This document shows positions 52,419-61,787 of a DNA stretch of 64,000 bases, piece after piece (the first letter of the stretch is position 1; each line of letters starts with the position of its first letter). The position numbers and the translations under genes were made by a program. The notes under the pieces are model-generated. The model saw nothing but the letters and a program-made list of their open reading frames with translations, had not been told where the DNA came from and made no database searches. Location of the stretch: the NCBI GenBank assembly GCA_934196075.1, contig CAKPVW010000002.1, positions 1-64,000 of the forward strand, read 5' to 3'. The stretch is from an uncultured Anaerovibrio sp. Its GTDB lineage: Bacteria > Bacillota > Negativicutes > Selenomonadales > Selenomonadaceae.

Positions 52419-53051
52419 ATGCCTATGTATAAAAGGGTTATGGGAGCCTTGGCCGTGATTTTGCTCTTAGTGGCAGGAATGAGCTTTTATGAATACCAGC
52501 AATCCAGTCAAGCAGTGGATTTGTCTGATTTAACAACGGAAAATAAGGAAAAGGCTGCGGACAGCGCAAGTCAGGCAGCAATATATGTGACAGGGGAGGT
52601 GGAAAAGCCAGGGGTAGTATATGTGCCTCAGGACGGCCGAGTGGGGGATGCTATTAATCAGTGTGGTGGGTTATTGCCTACCGCAGACAGCAGTCAGGTT
52701 AATATGGCTGCTGCCGTAAAGGATGGTATGGATATTGTGGTTAGGGCAAAGTCATTACCGGTTGCCAGCAATAATAGTGTAAACATCAATAATATAGGAA
52801 CAGCTGCAGGAGGTAAAAAAAATACCAATAATGTATCTAGCCCAAGCTCTGGGACAGGTGAAATGGTAAATATCAATACGGCAGATGCTGATGGCTTGCG
52901 GAAGCTAAAGGGTATCGGCCCTGCTATGGCTCAGCGGATTATAGACTATCGGGAGGCTAACGGAGCCTTTCAGTCTCCGGAGGATTTGCAGCAGGTTAAG
53001 GGCATAGGCAAGGCCAAATTTGCTAAGCTGAGGGAGCAGATTGCTATCTAG
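52419..53051 (+). CDS. comEA: Competence DNA-binding protein ComEA
   Basis: About 210 residues. N-terminal membrane anchor (VMGALAVILLLVAGM), SLBB domain (IYVTGEVEKPGVVYVPQDGR), a Ser/Asn linker, then the double helix-hairpin-helix (VNINTADADGLRKLKGIGPAMAQRIIDYR ... LQQVKGIGKAKFAKL). Binds incoming DNA in the periplasm for ComEC. GGAGGTG sets the start at 52419. comEC starts 66 bases later. Confidence 0.94.
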   Translation: MPMYKRVMGALAVILLLVAGMSFYEYQQSSQAVDLSDLTTENKEKAADSASQAAIYVTGEVEKPGVVYVPQDGRVGDAINQCGGLLPTADSSQVNMAAAVKDGMDIVVRAKSLPVASNNSVNINNIGTAAGGKKNTNNVSSPSSGTGEMVNINTADADGLRKLKGIGPAMAQRIIDYREANGAFQSPEDLQQVKGIGKAKFAKLREQIAI

Positions 53052-53116
53052 CTGACGGGGTGTTGTGATGGATGTGCAGGGGAAAATAGTCAAGGGATTA
53101 TAGGCAGGGATGGGGT

Positions 53117-55678
53117 ATGGAAGAAAGAGAGAAGGCAAGAAACTATGGTCAGTACCCCAAGGCCTTTGTAAATCTGTTGTTGGCAGGGCTGTGTACAGGT
53201 ATTCTGCTGGGGCAGGCAGAGGATGTTGCTCGTGATTATTACCGGTGGATTATCTGGGGAGCGTTACTGTGTCTGGGAATAGGTGGGGGACTAATAAGAA
53301 AGCGCTGTAAATGGGCAGGAATATGTTTGCTGGTGGCTATGGTTTTGCTGGGAGCTGGCAGATTCTATCTGGCTGTAGATTTAGGTGAAAGCAATGTAAT
53401 GAGGCTGGCTGGCCAGCAGGTGAAATTGCAGGGAAAATTGGCTGAGCCGCCTAGTATAAGCAAAGATGGCAAGGGAAAACTTCATCTTCGCTACGTGGTG
53501 GAGGTGGAAAAGGTTTGGCAGGGTAGTAAATCAGGTAAAGCTGGTCAGGCCATGCAGGGAAAATTGCTGGTATATGGTGGGGAAGAATCCCTTAAAAATT
53601 CATCTCAGCAGGGGAAAAATCAGGCAACTGACCTAGAATGTGCTACTGCTGTTGAGCCAATGGAAGGCCTCTATGGCCAGGTGGGAGACTGTGTTCAATT
53701 AGTAGGTACGATTAGCGAGTTCCATGATTATGGCAATCCGGGCCGCATGAATACGGTTATGAGCAACAAGGCCAAAGGAATCTGCGGCAGGGCCATGATA
53801 AGTAAGCACAGTCTTAGCATAGAGCCTCGGCAGGAGCAATCCTTGGCTAGATTGGCCGAAAATATCCGTCAGCAATATGGCAAATATATGGAAGAAACTA
53901 TGCCGGCACAGGATGCAGCGGCAATTTTTGCCATGCTGTTTGGTGGATATGAAGGGATTCGACCAGAGTTGTTGGAGGCATTTACTGTAACAGGTATTGT
54001 GCACATTTTGTCGGTGTCAGGTTCCCATATAACTTTGATGGCTGGGACAGCCAATATTGTGGGCAATTTACTGCATCTGCCATCTGGTGCTACTGCCGTT
54101 TTGGCCACCGGGGTAATTGTGCTTTACAGCCTGTTGGCAGGAGCTATACCGCCAGTTATTCGTTCAGCCCTAATGGGTATATTGACTCTCTTGGCCCTAA
54201 CCCTTGGCAGGGAAAGGGACGCTCAGCATATTTTGGGACTGACAGCCTTGGGATTGCTGCTATATTCTCCCCTGTGGCTTTTCGATATTAGTTTTCAACT
54301 GTCCTTTGGAGCTACAGCAGGACTCTTGTATTTGGCACCACCCTTGCGGGAAAGATTGCGGCAGAGATTGCCGGTATTTGTGGCAGATAGTTTGGCTGTG
54401 ACTATTGGTGCTCAGCTGTCCGTACTGCCCATAATCGCTTGGTATTTCAATGTGCTTTCCCTTAGTTCCTTATTGGCCAATTTGCTTATTGCTCCCATAG
54501 TGGAGTGGATTATTGTGGCGGGATTGCTGGCAGGCTTGGCAGCCAGTCTGGTACCTTTGCTTGGCAAGTTAATTTTCCTTTTGTCCAGCGTTGTACTGGG
54601 CGTGGTTTATGAATTATCCCGCTGGGTAGCGGCTCTGCCGGGCAGTCAGATTTATATGCCTACCTTTAGCTGGTGGGGGGTGATTCTCTACTATATGGGG
54701 TTGTGCTGGTTAGCTATGGGAGAAGAAAACAGGGATAGATTACTAGTTGGTTTTGGCGGCAGATATCTACTAGATAAGGGACAGAAGCTGGGATATACAA
54801 AAGGCTGGCTGTCAGTTTGTTTGCTGGTAACAATGGCAGTGCTTTTTGGCTGCTGGCAGCTTTGGGGAAATAATAAGGATATGCAGGTGCATTTTATTGA
54901 TGTGGGCCAGGGAGATAGTGCCTTGGTTATAACGCCCCATGGCAGAGCCTTTATGGTAGATACTGGGGGAGTACGGGAAGGAAGCTATGATATTGGCAGC
55001 AGGGTGGATGTGCCTTATCTGTTGCATTATGGCGTGAAGCAGTTGGATTATATTTTCCTAACCCATGCCCATGATGATCATGCAGGAGGGGTGAGAGGGA
55101 TTTTGCCCAAAATACCGGTAGGTGCTATCGGTATTGGTCATGAGGGTGCAGGGGATTATCTTCAGGTCTTTGGCACAGGAGAGGCCGGGAAAATAGAGAA
55201 GCTGCTGGTGCCTTTGCAGGAGGGAAGCAATATAGAATTGGATGGCGTTCGGATAGAGATACTTTATTCTCCTGAGTCAAGGCAGGTGCAGGCAAGTCAG
55301 TTAAAGGCTACCGGTAATGAATTTTCCAATCTGATACGAGTAAGCTATGGGGAGGCTTCCTTTTTGTTTACCGGGGATTTGGTGGCAGAGCAGGAGAAAC
55401 AAGTATTGGCCAGTGGAATCAATGTGGCTAGTACAGTATTGAAGGTTGGTCATCATGGCAGCCGTACCTCCAGCAGTCAGGAATTTTTGACAGCGGTACA
55501 TCCTGGCTGGGCGGTTATTTCCTGTGGCTATAATAATAGCTTCGGTCATCCTCATAAGGAAATTCTTAATAGGTTGGCCAACTGCACTGAAGCAGAAATC
55601 CTGCGCACAGATAAGCAGGGCGCTGTTGTTTTTAGAACGGATGGCAAAAGAATTAAAGTTAAAAGCTTTTGGAAGTAA
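53117..55678 (+). CDS. comEC: DNA uptake channel ComEC/Rec2
   Basis: 853 residues, the full three-part form. DUF4131-type N-terminal region with membrane helices, the ComEC competence core (AIFAMLFGGYEGIRPELLEAF, GIVHILSVSGSHITLMAG, then multiple spans) and a C-terminal metallo-beta-lactamase domain (HFIDVGQGDSALVI, THAHDDHAGG, FTGDL, KVGHHGSRTS), thought to degrade one DNA strand. Indicates a natural transformation system, though pilus genes are not in the window. Confidence 0.95.
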   Translation: MEEREKARNYGQYPKAFVNLLLAGLCTGILLGQAEDVARDYYRWIIWGALLCLGIGGGLIRKRCKWAGICLLVAMVLLGAGRFYLAVDLGESNVMRLAGQQVKLQGKLAEPPSISKDGKGKLHLRYVVEVEKVWQGSKSGKAGQAMQGKLLVYGGEESLKNSSQQGKNQATDLECATAVEPMEGLYGQVGDCVQLVGTISEFHDYGNPGRMNTVMSNKAKGICGRAMISKHSLSIEPRQEQSLARLAENIRQQYGKYMEETMPAQDAAAIFAMLFGGYEGIRPELLEAFTVTGIVHILSVSGSHITLMAGTANIVGNLLHLPSGATAVLATGVIVLYSLLAGAIPPVIRSALMGILTLLALTLGRERDAQHILGLTALGLLLYSPLWLFDISFQLSFGATAGLLYLAPPLRERLRQRLPVFVADSLAVTIGAQLSVLPIIAWYFNVLSLSSLLANLLIAPIVEWIIVAGLLAGLAASLVPLLGKLIFLLSSVVLGVVYELSRWVAALPGSQIYMPTFSWWGVILYYMGLCWLAMGEENRDRLLVGFGGRYLLDKGQKLGYTKGWLSVCLLVTMAVLFGCWQLWGNNKDMQVHFIDVGQGDSALVITPHGRAFMVDTGGVREGSYDIGSRVDVPYLLHYGVKQLDYIFLTHAHDDHAGGVRGILPKIPVGAIGIGHEGAGDYLQVFGTGEAGKIEKLLVPLQEGSNIELDGVRIEILYSPESRQVQASQLKATGNEFSNLIRVSYGEASFLFTGDLVAEQEKQVLASGINVASTVLKVGHHGSRTSSSQEFLTAVHPGWAVISCGYNNSFGHPHKEILNRLANCTEAEILRTDKQGAVVFRTDGKRIKVKSFWK

Positions 55679-55970
55679 ACATAAAAAAATCTCTATTTTT
55701 TTAGCAATTTTCAAACTTTATAAAAATATGCATAGTTGTGTATAAATAATTTAGGAATATCAAAGCATGCATAGAAATGTGTTATTTGTTAAAGCCGGCA
55801 AAATATGGAACTATTGAAAGAATATCCTAAATGTGATAGAATTGCAAAGTATGTATGGAATGGAATAGAGTATGCAATGTCTAGTTATAATGGACAAAAT
55901 CTATTATTGTTAGACAGCGCATACCCTTTTTCAGTCTAAGTGTATATTTTTATGAAAAGAGGTATTTTAA
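55679..55970 (+). other. Intergenic region with repeated ATGCATAG-like words
   Basis: No ORF. ATGCATAG occurs at 55728 and 55767, and a TATAAT (about 55886-55891) could be the -10 of the OPT gene. The repeated words may be regulator sites. No element copy or terminator that I can support. Confidence 0.4.
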
Positions 55971-57845
55971 GTGGAAAAGGGAACATTTAAGCCTTATATT
56001 CCGGCGGAGAAAACTCCTTTGGAATTAACGGCGGTTTCTGTGGTGGTAGGTATGCTGCTGGCTATTTTGTTCGGCGGTGCCAATGCCTATCTGGGATTGC
56101 GTGTAGGTATGACTATATCTGCATCCATTCCAGCAGCTGTTATTTCAATGGCTGTTATTCGTGTCCTGTTGAAGCGTGATTCCATTCTGGAGAACAATAT
56201 GGTTCAGACCATTGGTTCTGCTGGTGAGTCCGTAGCAGCAGGCTGTATCTTTACCCTGCCTGCTATGTTTATGTGGGCACAGGAGTGGGGTACTGAGACT
56301 CCATCCATGGTAGAGATTGCAATTGTAGCTTTTATCGGCGGTGTTATGGGCGTACTATTTATGGTGCCTCTCCGCAAGGCTCTTATTGTTAAGGAGCATG
56401 GTGTTCTGCCATATCCAGAGGGAACTGCCTGTGCAGAAATCCTGCTGGCTGGCGAGGGCAAGGAATCTTCCGCTAAGACTATTTTTGCAGGTCTGGGCTT
56501 GGCTGCAGTCTACAAGTTTGTAACTGATGGCCTGAAGGTATTCCCAAGTGAAATCGCGTATAGCTTTGAGCGTTTCAAGGGTTCTGAGATTGGTATAGAT
56601 GTACTGCCAGCACTGCTGGGTGTAGGTTACATCTGTGGTTATCGTGTATCCTCCGTACTGTTTGCAGGCTCCATTCTCATGTGGTTCTGCATCCTGCCAT
56701 GTATTGCTTTCTATGGTGCCAATGAGGTGGTATTCCCAGCAACCAAAATGATTCAGGAGCTTAGCCCTGGTGCTATGTGGAGCAGCTTTGGCCGTTATAT
56801 CGGCGCTGGTGCTTTGGCAGCTGGCGGTATTATCAGCTTGGTAAAGGCTCTGCCTTTGATTGTTGATACCTTCAAGAAGTCCTTGGGCAGCTTTGGCGGC
56901 GGTCACACTGCTCTGCGTACTGATCAGGATCTTTCTCTGAAGTTCATTATTGGCGGCGTTGTTGCTATGGCTGCTTTAATGGTAATAGTACCTGTTATTC
57001 CAATCAGCCCAATGGGTGCTGCCTTGGTAGTTATCTTTGGTTTCTTCTTTGCTACTGTATCTTCCCGTATCGTAGGTATTGTAGGCTCCAGTAACAACCC
57101 TGTTTCCGGTATGACCATTGCTTCTCTGCTGTTTATCAGCATTATCTTTGTAGCTAATGGCAATGTAGGCCAGGAGGGCATGATGGCAGTAATTGCTATC
57201 GGCTCCATTATCTGTATTGTAGCAGCTATTGCTGGTGATACCTCTCAGGACTTGAAGACCGGTTATATTCTGGGTGCAACTCCTGTTAAGCAGCAGATGG
57301 GTGAGCTGGTTGGTGTATTCGTTTCTGCTCTGACTGTGGGCGGCGTACTGTATCTGCTGAATGCTGCCTGGGGCTTTGGCTCCAAGGAGTTGGCAGCACC
57401 ACAGGCTATGCTGATGAAGATGATCGTAGAGGGTGTTATTACTGCAAACCTGCCTTGGGATTTGGTATTCATGGGTGCAGCTATTGCTGTGGTAGTTGAG
57501 CTGCTGGGCTTGCCTGTATTGGCTTTCGCTATCGGCCTATACCTGCCAATCTATCTGACTGCTCCTCTCTTTATTGGTGGTCTGATCCGCCGTATCTGGG
57601 AGGCTAAGAAGTATCAGTCTGACAAGGTTAAGGAAGCTGCTATTAACAACGGTACCCTGATGGCCTCTGGTATGATTGCTGGCGAGGGTATTGTAGGTAT
57701 TGTGCTGGCTCTGCTGGCAGTGCTGAATGTAGATACTGATATCTCTGGCACTATTAATTTTGGAGAAATTGGCTCCATTGTTGCCTTTATCGCTTTGATT
57801 TGTGTAATGATTTACACTATTGAGTCTGGTAAGAAGAATGCTTAA
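55971..57845 (+). CDS. OPT-family oligopeptide/metal-chelate transporter
   Basis: 624 residues, about 15 membrane helices. OPT landmarks: FGGANAYLGLRVGMTISASIPAA, NMVQTIGSAGESVAAGCIFTLPA, EHGVLPYPEGTACAEILLAGE and GVNPV-like SSNNPVSGMTIASLL. Imports short peptides in this bacterial subgroup. GTG start at 55971 with AAGAGG upstream. Its end overlaps the PqqD-like gene by eight bases. Codon use suggests high expression. Confidence 0.93.
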   Translation: MEKGTFKPYIPAEKTPLELTAVSVVVGMLLAILFGGANAYLGLRVGMTISASIPAAVISMAVIRVLLKRDSILENNMVQTIGSAGESVAAGCIFTLPAMFMWAQEWGTETPSMVEIAIVAFIGGVMGVLFMVPLRKALIVKEHGVLPYPEGTACAEILLAGEGKESSAKTIFAGLGLAAVYKFVTDGLKVFPSEIAYSFERFKGSEIGIDVLPALLGVGYICGYRVSSVLFAGSILMWFCILPCIAFYGANEVVFPATKMIQELSPGAMWSSFGRYIGAGALAAGGIISLVKALPLIVDTFKKSLGSFGGGHTALRTDQDLSLKFIIGGVVAMAALMVIVPVIPISPMGAALVVIFGFFFATVSSRIVGIVGSSNNPVSGMTIASLLFISIIFVANGNVGQEGMMAVIAIGSIICIVAAIAGDTSQDLKTGYILGATPVKQQMGELVGVFVSALTVGGVLYLLNAAWGFGSKELAAPQAMLMKMIVEGVITANLPWDLVFMGAAIAVVVELLGLPVLAFAIGLYLPIYLTAPLFIGGLIRRIWEAKKYQSDKVKEAAINNGTLMASGMIAGEGIVGIVLALLAVLNVDTDISGTINFGEIGSIVAFIALICVMIYTIESGKKNA

Positions 57846-58176
57846 GTCCAAGAATATTTTTGACCTAAGGTATCGCCGCAACCCTGACCTGCAATGGAAG
57901 GTGTTGGAGAATGGTACCGTGGAGCTGGCCATGGAGCATAGGGGGTTCTTTGCGGCCATAGCTCACAAGGTTTTTAAGCGGCCCTCTACCAGCTATATTA
58001 AGCTGGATGAGCTGGGCAGCTTTGTGTGGCAGGAGCTTGCCTCCAGTCACGATGTGAAAACTGTATCTGAGGCTGTGCACAGTCATTTTGGGGAAAAGGC
58101 TGAGCCGTTGCTGCCTAGATTAGGACAGTTTTTCAATCTCCTAGAGCGTTATGGCTTTATTGTGAGAGAAAAGTAA
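57838..58176 (+). CDS. PqqD-family protein
   Basis: 112 residues with the PqqD/RiPP-recognition-like wing fold: YIKLDELGSFVWQELASSHDVKTVSEAV and LLPRLGQFFNLLERYGFIV. PqqD-type domains usually hold a leader peptide for a radical-SAM enzyme, but no such enzyme or precursor is near. Start codon lies inside the end of the OPT gene, so translation is coupled to the transporter. Confidence 0.8.
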   Translation: MLKSKNIFDLRYRRNPDLQWKVLENGTVELAMEHRGFFAAIAHKVFKRPSTSYIKLDELGSFVWQELASSHDVKTVSEAVHSHFGEKAEPLLPRLGQFFNLLERYGFIVREK

Positions 58177-58205
58177 TTGATAGGCAATGGGGCGTGTGGC
58201 CCCGT

Positions 58206-58243
58206 AAAATCCGTCTGTATTGGGGAATGCAGGCGGATTTTTC
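58206..58243 (+). terminator. Terminator of the OPT-PqqD operon
   Basis: AAAATCCGTCTG/CAGGCGGATTTTT hairpin. Confidence 0.75.
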
Positions 58244-58279
58244 ATTTGATATATATTACCTAATTTGATAAAATCAAGG

Positions 58280-58370
58280 CATAAGAATAGACCGCCTCTG
58301 CTTCCAAACGTAGGCGGTCTTTCTATAAAACTGCTATAAAACGGGGCAACCGTCTATCGGTACCCTCTTG
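58280..58370 (-). ncRNA. Orphan antitoxin-like small RNA
   Basis: On the minus strand TTGCTA (58404-58399), 17-bp spacer, TATAAT (58381-58376) start an RNA near 58369. It contains ACCGATAGACGGTTGCCCCG and ends with AGACCGCCT/AGGCGGTCT. 5' core and terminator layout match the antisense RNA at 2186-2303, but no toxin ORF lies opposite it. Confidence 0.6.
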
Positions 58371-58425
58371 CTTTTATTATACATTTTTTTAGCCAATATA
58401 GCAAGATAAAGGTATGTGATAATAT

Positions 58426-59454
58426 ATGAATTATGGTGAGCTGATGGCAGGGCTGAGGCAGGGGAAATTTGGTCATTTGTACCTGCTGGCAGGAGAGGAA
58501 GCTTATTATATAGATAAGGCCAGGGAGGCGCTGCTAAAGACTTGGCAATGTCCTATGGAGGATGTGCAGATGGCAGATGGCACATCTCTTAGCGAGATTA
58601 TGACCTTGGTGGAGTCTGTGCCATTTTTAACAGACAAAAATGTCGTATGGGTTAAGTCCGCTGCCCTTTTTAAGGATAAGGGGGAAAGCAGCAGTAAGAA
58701 ATTAGAAGAAAAATTTCATGCTATGCTGCAGAATATACCTGAATTCAGCTATGTGATTTTCGAATATCATGGCAAGCCGGACAAGCGGAAAAAGCTGTAC
58801 AAGATTCTGGCTGAGGCTGGCATAGTTATGGAGTCGGAGCCTATCCGGGCCAGCAATATTGGGGACTGGTTACAGGGAAAGCTGCAGGAGCTAAATAAAA
58901 ATATGGATAGGCAGGCTTATGAATACATGGTAGGGGCTGTAAGCAGTATGCAGACAGTGGATTTGGCCTTTCTCAATAAGGAGCTGGAAAAGCTGGCTCT
59001 GTTTTTGGGGCCGGAGCAGCGGCAGATTACCCGTCAGCATCTGATGCAGGCTTTTTCCGACGTGCCGGAAATTTCCAGCTTTGCTATGCTAAATGCCATT
59101 GGGGCAGGGCAAACCGCCAAGGCTTTGCAATTATTTCAACGACAGCTGGATAATGGTGTGTATTTTGCTTTGACCGTAGGCTTGGTGGCTAGACAAATCC
59201 GTCTGTGGTGGCAGGCCCAGGCATTGCAGGCTCAAGGAGTTCGAGGCCGTGCCTTGGCTGGCAAATTGGGACAGCCTCCTTTTATTGCCGAAAAAACAGG
59301 TCGGGAGGCGGCCAGCTTTCCACCTGGACTCTTAAAGAAAGCCTTGCTGGCTTTGTCTGATGCGGATTATGGCCTGAAAACCGGACAGGCAGATTTGGTG
59401 GAATTGGAGGCTGTGATTATCATGTTGGCCAATAGAGGACGAGATAATTTATGA
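58426..59454 (+). CDS. holA: DNA polymerase III delta subunit HolA
   Basis: 342 residues, clamp-loader AAA+ like protein. GHLYLLAGEEAYYIDKAREAL at the start, VESVPFLTDKNVVWVK, FVIFEYHGKPDKRKKLYK-like segment and the C-terminal collar (AMLNAIGAGQTAKALQLFQRQLDNG). Opens the beta clamp during replication. Overlaps hemW by four bases. Confidence 0.93.
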   Translation: MNYGELMAGLRQGKFGHLYLLAGEEAYYIDKAREALLKTWQCPMEDVQMADGTSLSEIMTLVESVPFLTDKNVVWVKSAALFKDKGESSSKKLEEKFHAMLQNIPEFSYVIFEYHGKPDKRKKLYKILAEAGIVMESEPIRASNIGDWLQGKLQELNKNMDRQAYEYMVGAVSSMQTVDLAFLNKELEKLALFLGPEQRQITRQHLMQAFSDVPEISSFAMLNAIGAGQTAKALQLFQRQLDNGVYFALTVGLVARQIRLWWQAQALQAQGVRGRALAGKLGQPPFIAEKTGREAASFPPGLLKKALLALSDADYGLKTGQADLVELEAVIIMLANRGRDNL

Positions 59455-60614
59455 AAAAGGAATTTGGTCTTTATATACATATTCCCTTTTGTCGGCAAAA
59501 ATGTTTTTATTGTGATTTTCCCTCCTTTGCAGGCCGGGAGAAAAAAATTGATAGGTATTTGCAGGCATTGGAGCAGGAATTTGCTTTATTAAGGCAAAGA
59601 GTGCATCCAAAAGATAATGCCAGAGATACAGAAAGGAAATTTGCCCCTAGAACCATCTATATAGGAGGCGGTACTCCTACCGCCCTTAACGCCTATCAGC
59701 TGGCGAAGCTATTGGAGATTGTCCAAACTTATGTGGCGGTGGCAAAGGAATTTACGGTAGAAATGAATCCCGGCACCGTAGACAGGGAAAAACTATTGCT
59801 TCTGCAACAGGCGGGAGTAAATCGCCTTAGTGTAGGGGTACAGTCCTTTGATGATCATTGCTTGCAAAAAATAGGCCGTATTCACACTGCTCAGGAAGCA
59901 GTAGACACCATTGAACTGGCTCATAATTTAGGCTTTGACAATATTAGCTTGGATTTAATTTATGGGTTGCCACAGCAGGATAGGGAGATTTTAACCAAGT
60001 CCGTGGAAAGGGCTTTGACCTTGCCGGTTCAGCATATTTCTATTTATGGCTTACAACTGGAGGAGGGGACTGCCTTTCAGCGGATGGAAGCTTTGGGCAA
60101 GCTGCAGCTGCCAACAGATGAACTGGTGGAGGCAATGCATGATTATATAGTAGAAAAATTACCAGAGGCTGGGTATCAGCGGTATGAAATTTCTAATTAT
60201 GCCCTGCCGGGGTATGAAAGCAAGCACAATCTATCCTATTGGCAGGATGTGGACTATCTGGGCCTAGGTTCCGGAGCCCATAGCTATTGGCAGGGAATCC
60301 GCTATGAAAATCCCAGAGGTATAGATGATTATATCTCTGCTCTAGAGGCAGGCAGATTGCCAGCCAGCGTAGAGGAGCAGGTGGATAGACAGGCCCATAT
60401 GGAGGAGTATTGCTTTTTGGGCCTGCGAACTGCGGCAGGCATTGACAAAAATCTCTTTCAGCAGAAATTTGGGGTGGATTTGTTTACAGTTTATGGCAGA
60501 CCTATCGAGAAGCTGGTGGCGCAGGACTTGTTGCAGCATACAGCCAAGGGCATTGCTTTGACGCCTTTGGGCATGAAATACGGTAATCAGGTTTTCGGGG
60601 AATTTTTATTGTAG
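59451..60614 (+). CDS. hemW: Heme chaperone HemW (radical SAM)
   Basis: 387 residues. Radical SAM triad CRQKCFYCDF (CxxxCxxC), then YIGGGTPTALN, VEMNPGTVDREKL, VNRLSVGVQSFDDHCLQKIGR and GFDNISLDLIYGLPQQ, with the HemW C-terminal domain (EEYCFLGLRTAAGIDKNLFQQKFG). HemW proteins hand heme to enzymes; they lack coproporphyrinogen oxidase activity despite old names. Upstream of hrcA as in most Firmicutes. Confidence 0.94.
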   Translation: MKKEFGLYIHIPFCRQKCFYCDFPSFAGREKKIDRYLQALEQEFALLRQRVHPKDNARDTERKFAPRTIYIGGGTPTALNAYQLAKLLEIVQTYVAVAKEFTVEMNPGTVDREKLLLLQQAGVNRLSVGVQSFDDHCLQKIGRIHTAQEAVDTIELAHNLGFDNISLDLIYGLPQQDREILTKSVERALTLPVQHISIYGLQLEEGTAFQRMEALGKLQLPTDELVEAMHDYIVEKLPEAGYQRYEISNYALPGYESKHNLSYWQDVDYLGLGSGAHSYWQGIRYENPRGIDDYISALEAGRLPASVEEQVDRQAHMEEYCFLGLRTAAGIDKNLFQQKFGVDLFTVYGRPIEKLVAQDLLQHTAKGIALTPLGMKYGNQVFGEFLL

Positions 60615-60636
60615 AAAAATATTTTACTTTGACTTA

Positions 60637-60703
60637 TTGACATTTTGACAAATAAGAGGTATATTATTTTCAGAAGTTAGCACTCACCTGATTGGAGTGC
60701 TAA
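60637..60703 (+). promoter_or_regulatory. hrcA promoter with CIRCE operator
   Basis: TTGACA (60637-60642), 17-bp spacer, TATATT (60660-60665). The CIRCE palindrome TTAGCACTC (60677-60685), nine-base spacer, GAGTGCTAA (60695-60703) lies in the transcribed leader. HrcA binds it and is released on heat stress. Confidence 0.95.
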
Positions 60704-60720
60704 CAAGAGGAGGCTGAAAA

Positions 60721-61755
60721 ATGTTGAAAGGGCTTGATGATCGCAAAAAGCGAATTTTGCAGGCTGTAGTTCAGGACTATATATCCTCTGCTGAGCCTGT
60801 AGGCTCTCGAACCTTGGCCAGAAAATATGACCTGGGGGTTAGCTCAGCCACCATCCGCAACGAAATGGCGGATTTGGAAATGCTGGGATATTTGGAGCAT
60901 ATTCATACCTCCTCTGGCAGGATTCCTTCCTCCAAGGGCTATCGGCTTTATGTGGACTCACTTTTGCCTGTCCAGCCTATGAGCGAGGAGGAAAAGGCTG
61001 TTATCAACAAATGGTACCAAAACAAGGTACAGCAGGTTGATCAGGTTTTTCAGGAAACAGCTAAAATAATCTCTCGGCTCACCAGAAATGTTTCTCTGGT
61101 GCTGGCACCTCAGATTTCCCAAGCGGCTTTTCGCTGTATGCAGTTTCTGCCCTTAGATGACCATCGGGTTATTGCAGTGCTGATGACGGATGCAGGCTTT
61201 GTGGAAAACAGGATTATGGAAATGCCAGCCGGGGCTGCCTTTGAAGATTTTCAGCGCATGGCAGCGGTGATAAATGAATGTCTGGCGGGACATACTCTAG
61301 GTGCAATCCAAAAGAGCAGTCTAAAGCAGATTCAGGGAGAGATTGGCGATAGTGGTCTTTATGAATCCGCCTTGCAGCTTATTAACAAGGCTCTGGATTC
61401 CCAGAAGAAAGAAAGGCTTTATCTGGGAGGCACTACAGAAATGCTGGAGCAGCCTGAGTACCACAATGTGGACAAGGTAAAGGACTTGCTGATAATGCTG
61501 GAAAAGGATCAGCTGATGAAGGATATTCTCAAAGCACATTTAGGGGATGGCCTTACCGTCAGCATTGGTCAGGAAAACGATTACAGCGGCATAAAGGATT
61601 GCAGCATTATTACTGCCACCTATCATCTGGATGGAGAGCTGCTGGGATCTATGGCAGTGCTGGGGCCAACCCGCATGGAATATGGCAAGACCATGTCCTT
61701 GCTGAATTATATGAATCAAAATCTCACTGAGGTAATCAAAAGGTTGCATTGGTAG
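60721..61755 (+). CDS. hrcA: Heat-inducible repressor HrcA
   Basis: 344 residues. Winged helix (RKKRILQAVVQDYISSAEPVGSRTLARKYDLGVSSATIRNEMADLE), the family's LEHIHTSSGRIPSSKGYRLYVD, and the C-terminal GAF-like part ending SLLNYMNQNLTEVIKRL. Represses its own operon through the CIRCE site just upstream. AGAGGAGG before the ATG. Confidence 0.96.
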   Translation: MLKGLDDRKKRILQAVVQDYISSAEPVGSRTLARKYDLGVSSATIRNEMADLEMLGYLEHIHTSSGRIPSSKGYRLYVDSLLPVQPMSEEEKAVINKWYQNKVQQVDQVFQETAKIISRLTRNVSLVLAPQISQAAFRCMQFLPLDDHRVIAVLMTDAGFVENRIMEMPAGAAFEDFQRMAAVINECLAGHTLGAIQKSSLKQIQGEIGDSGLYESALQLINKALDSQKKERLYLGGTTEMLEQPEYHNVDKVKDLLIMLEKDQLMKDILKAHLGDGLTVSIGQENDYSGIKDCSIITATYHLDGELLGSMAVLGPTRMEYGKTMSLLNYMNQNLTEVIKRLHW

Positions 61756-61787
61756 AAAAGATAGAAAATATGAAGAGGTGAAGGTTA

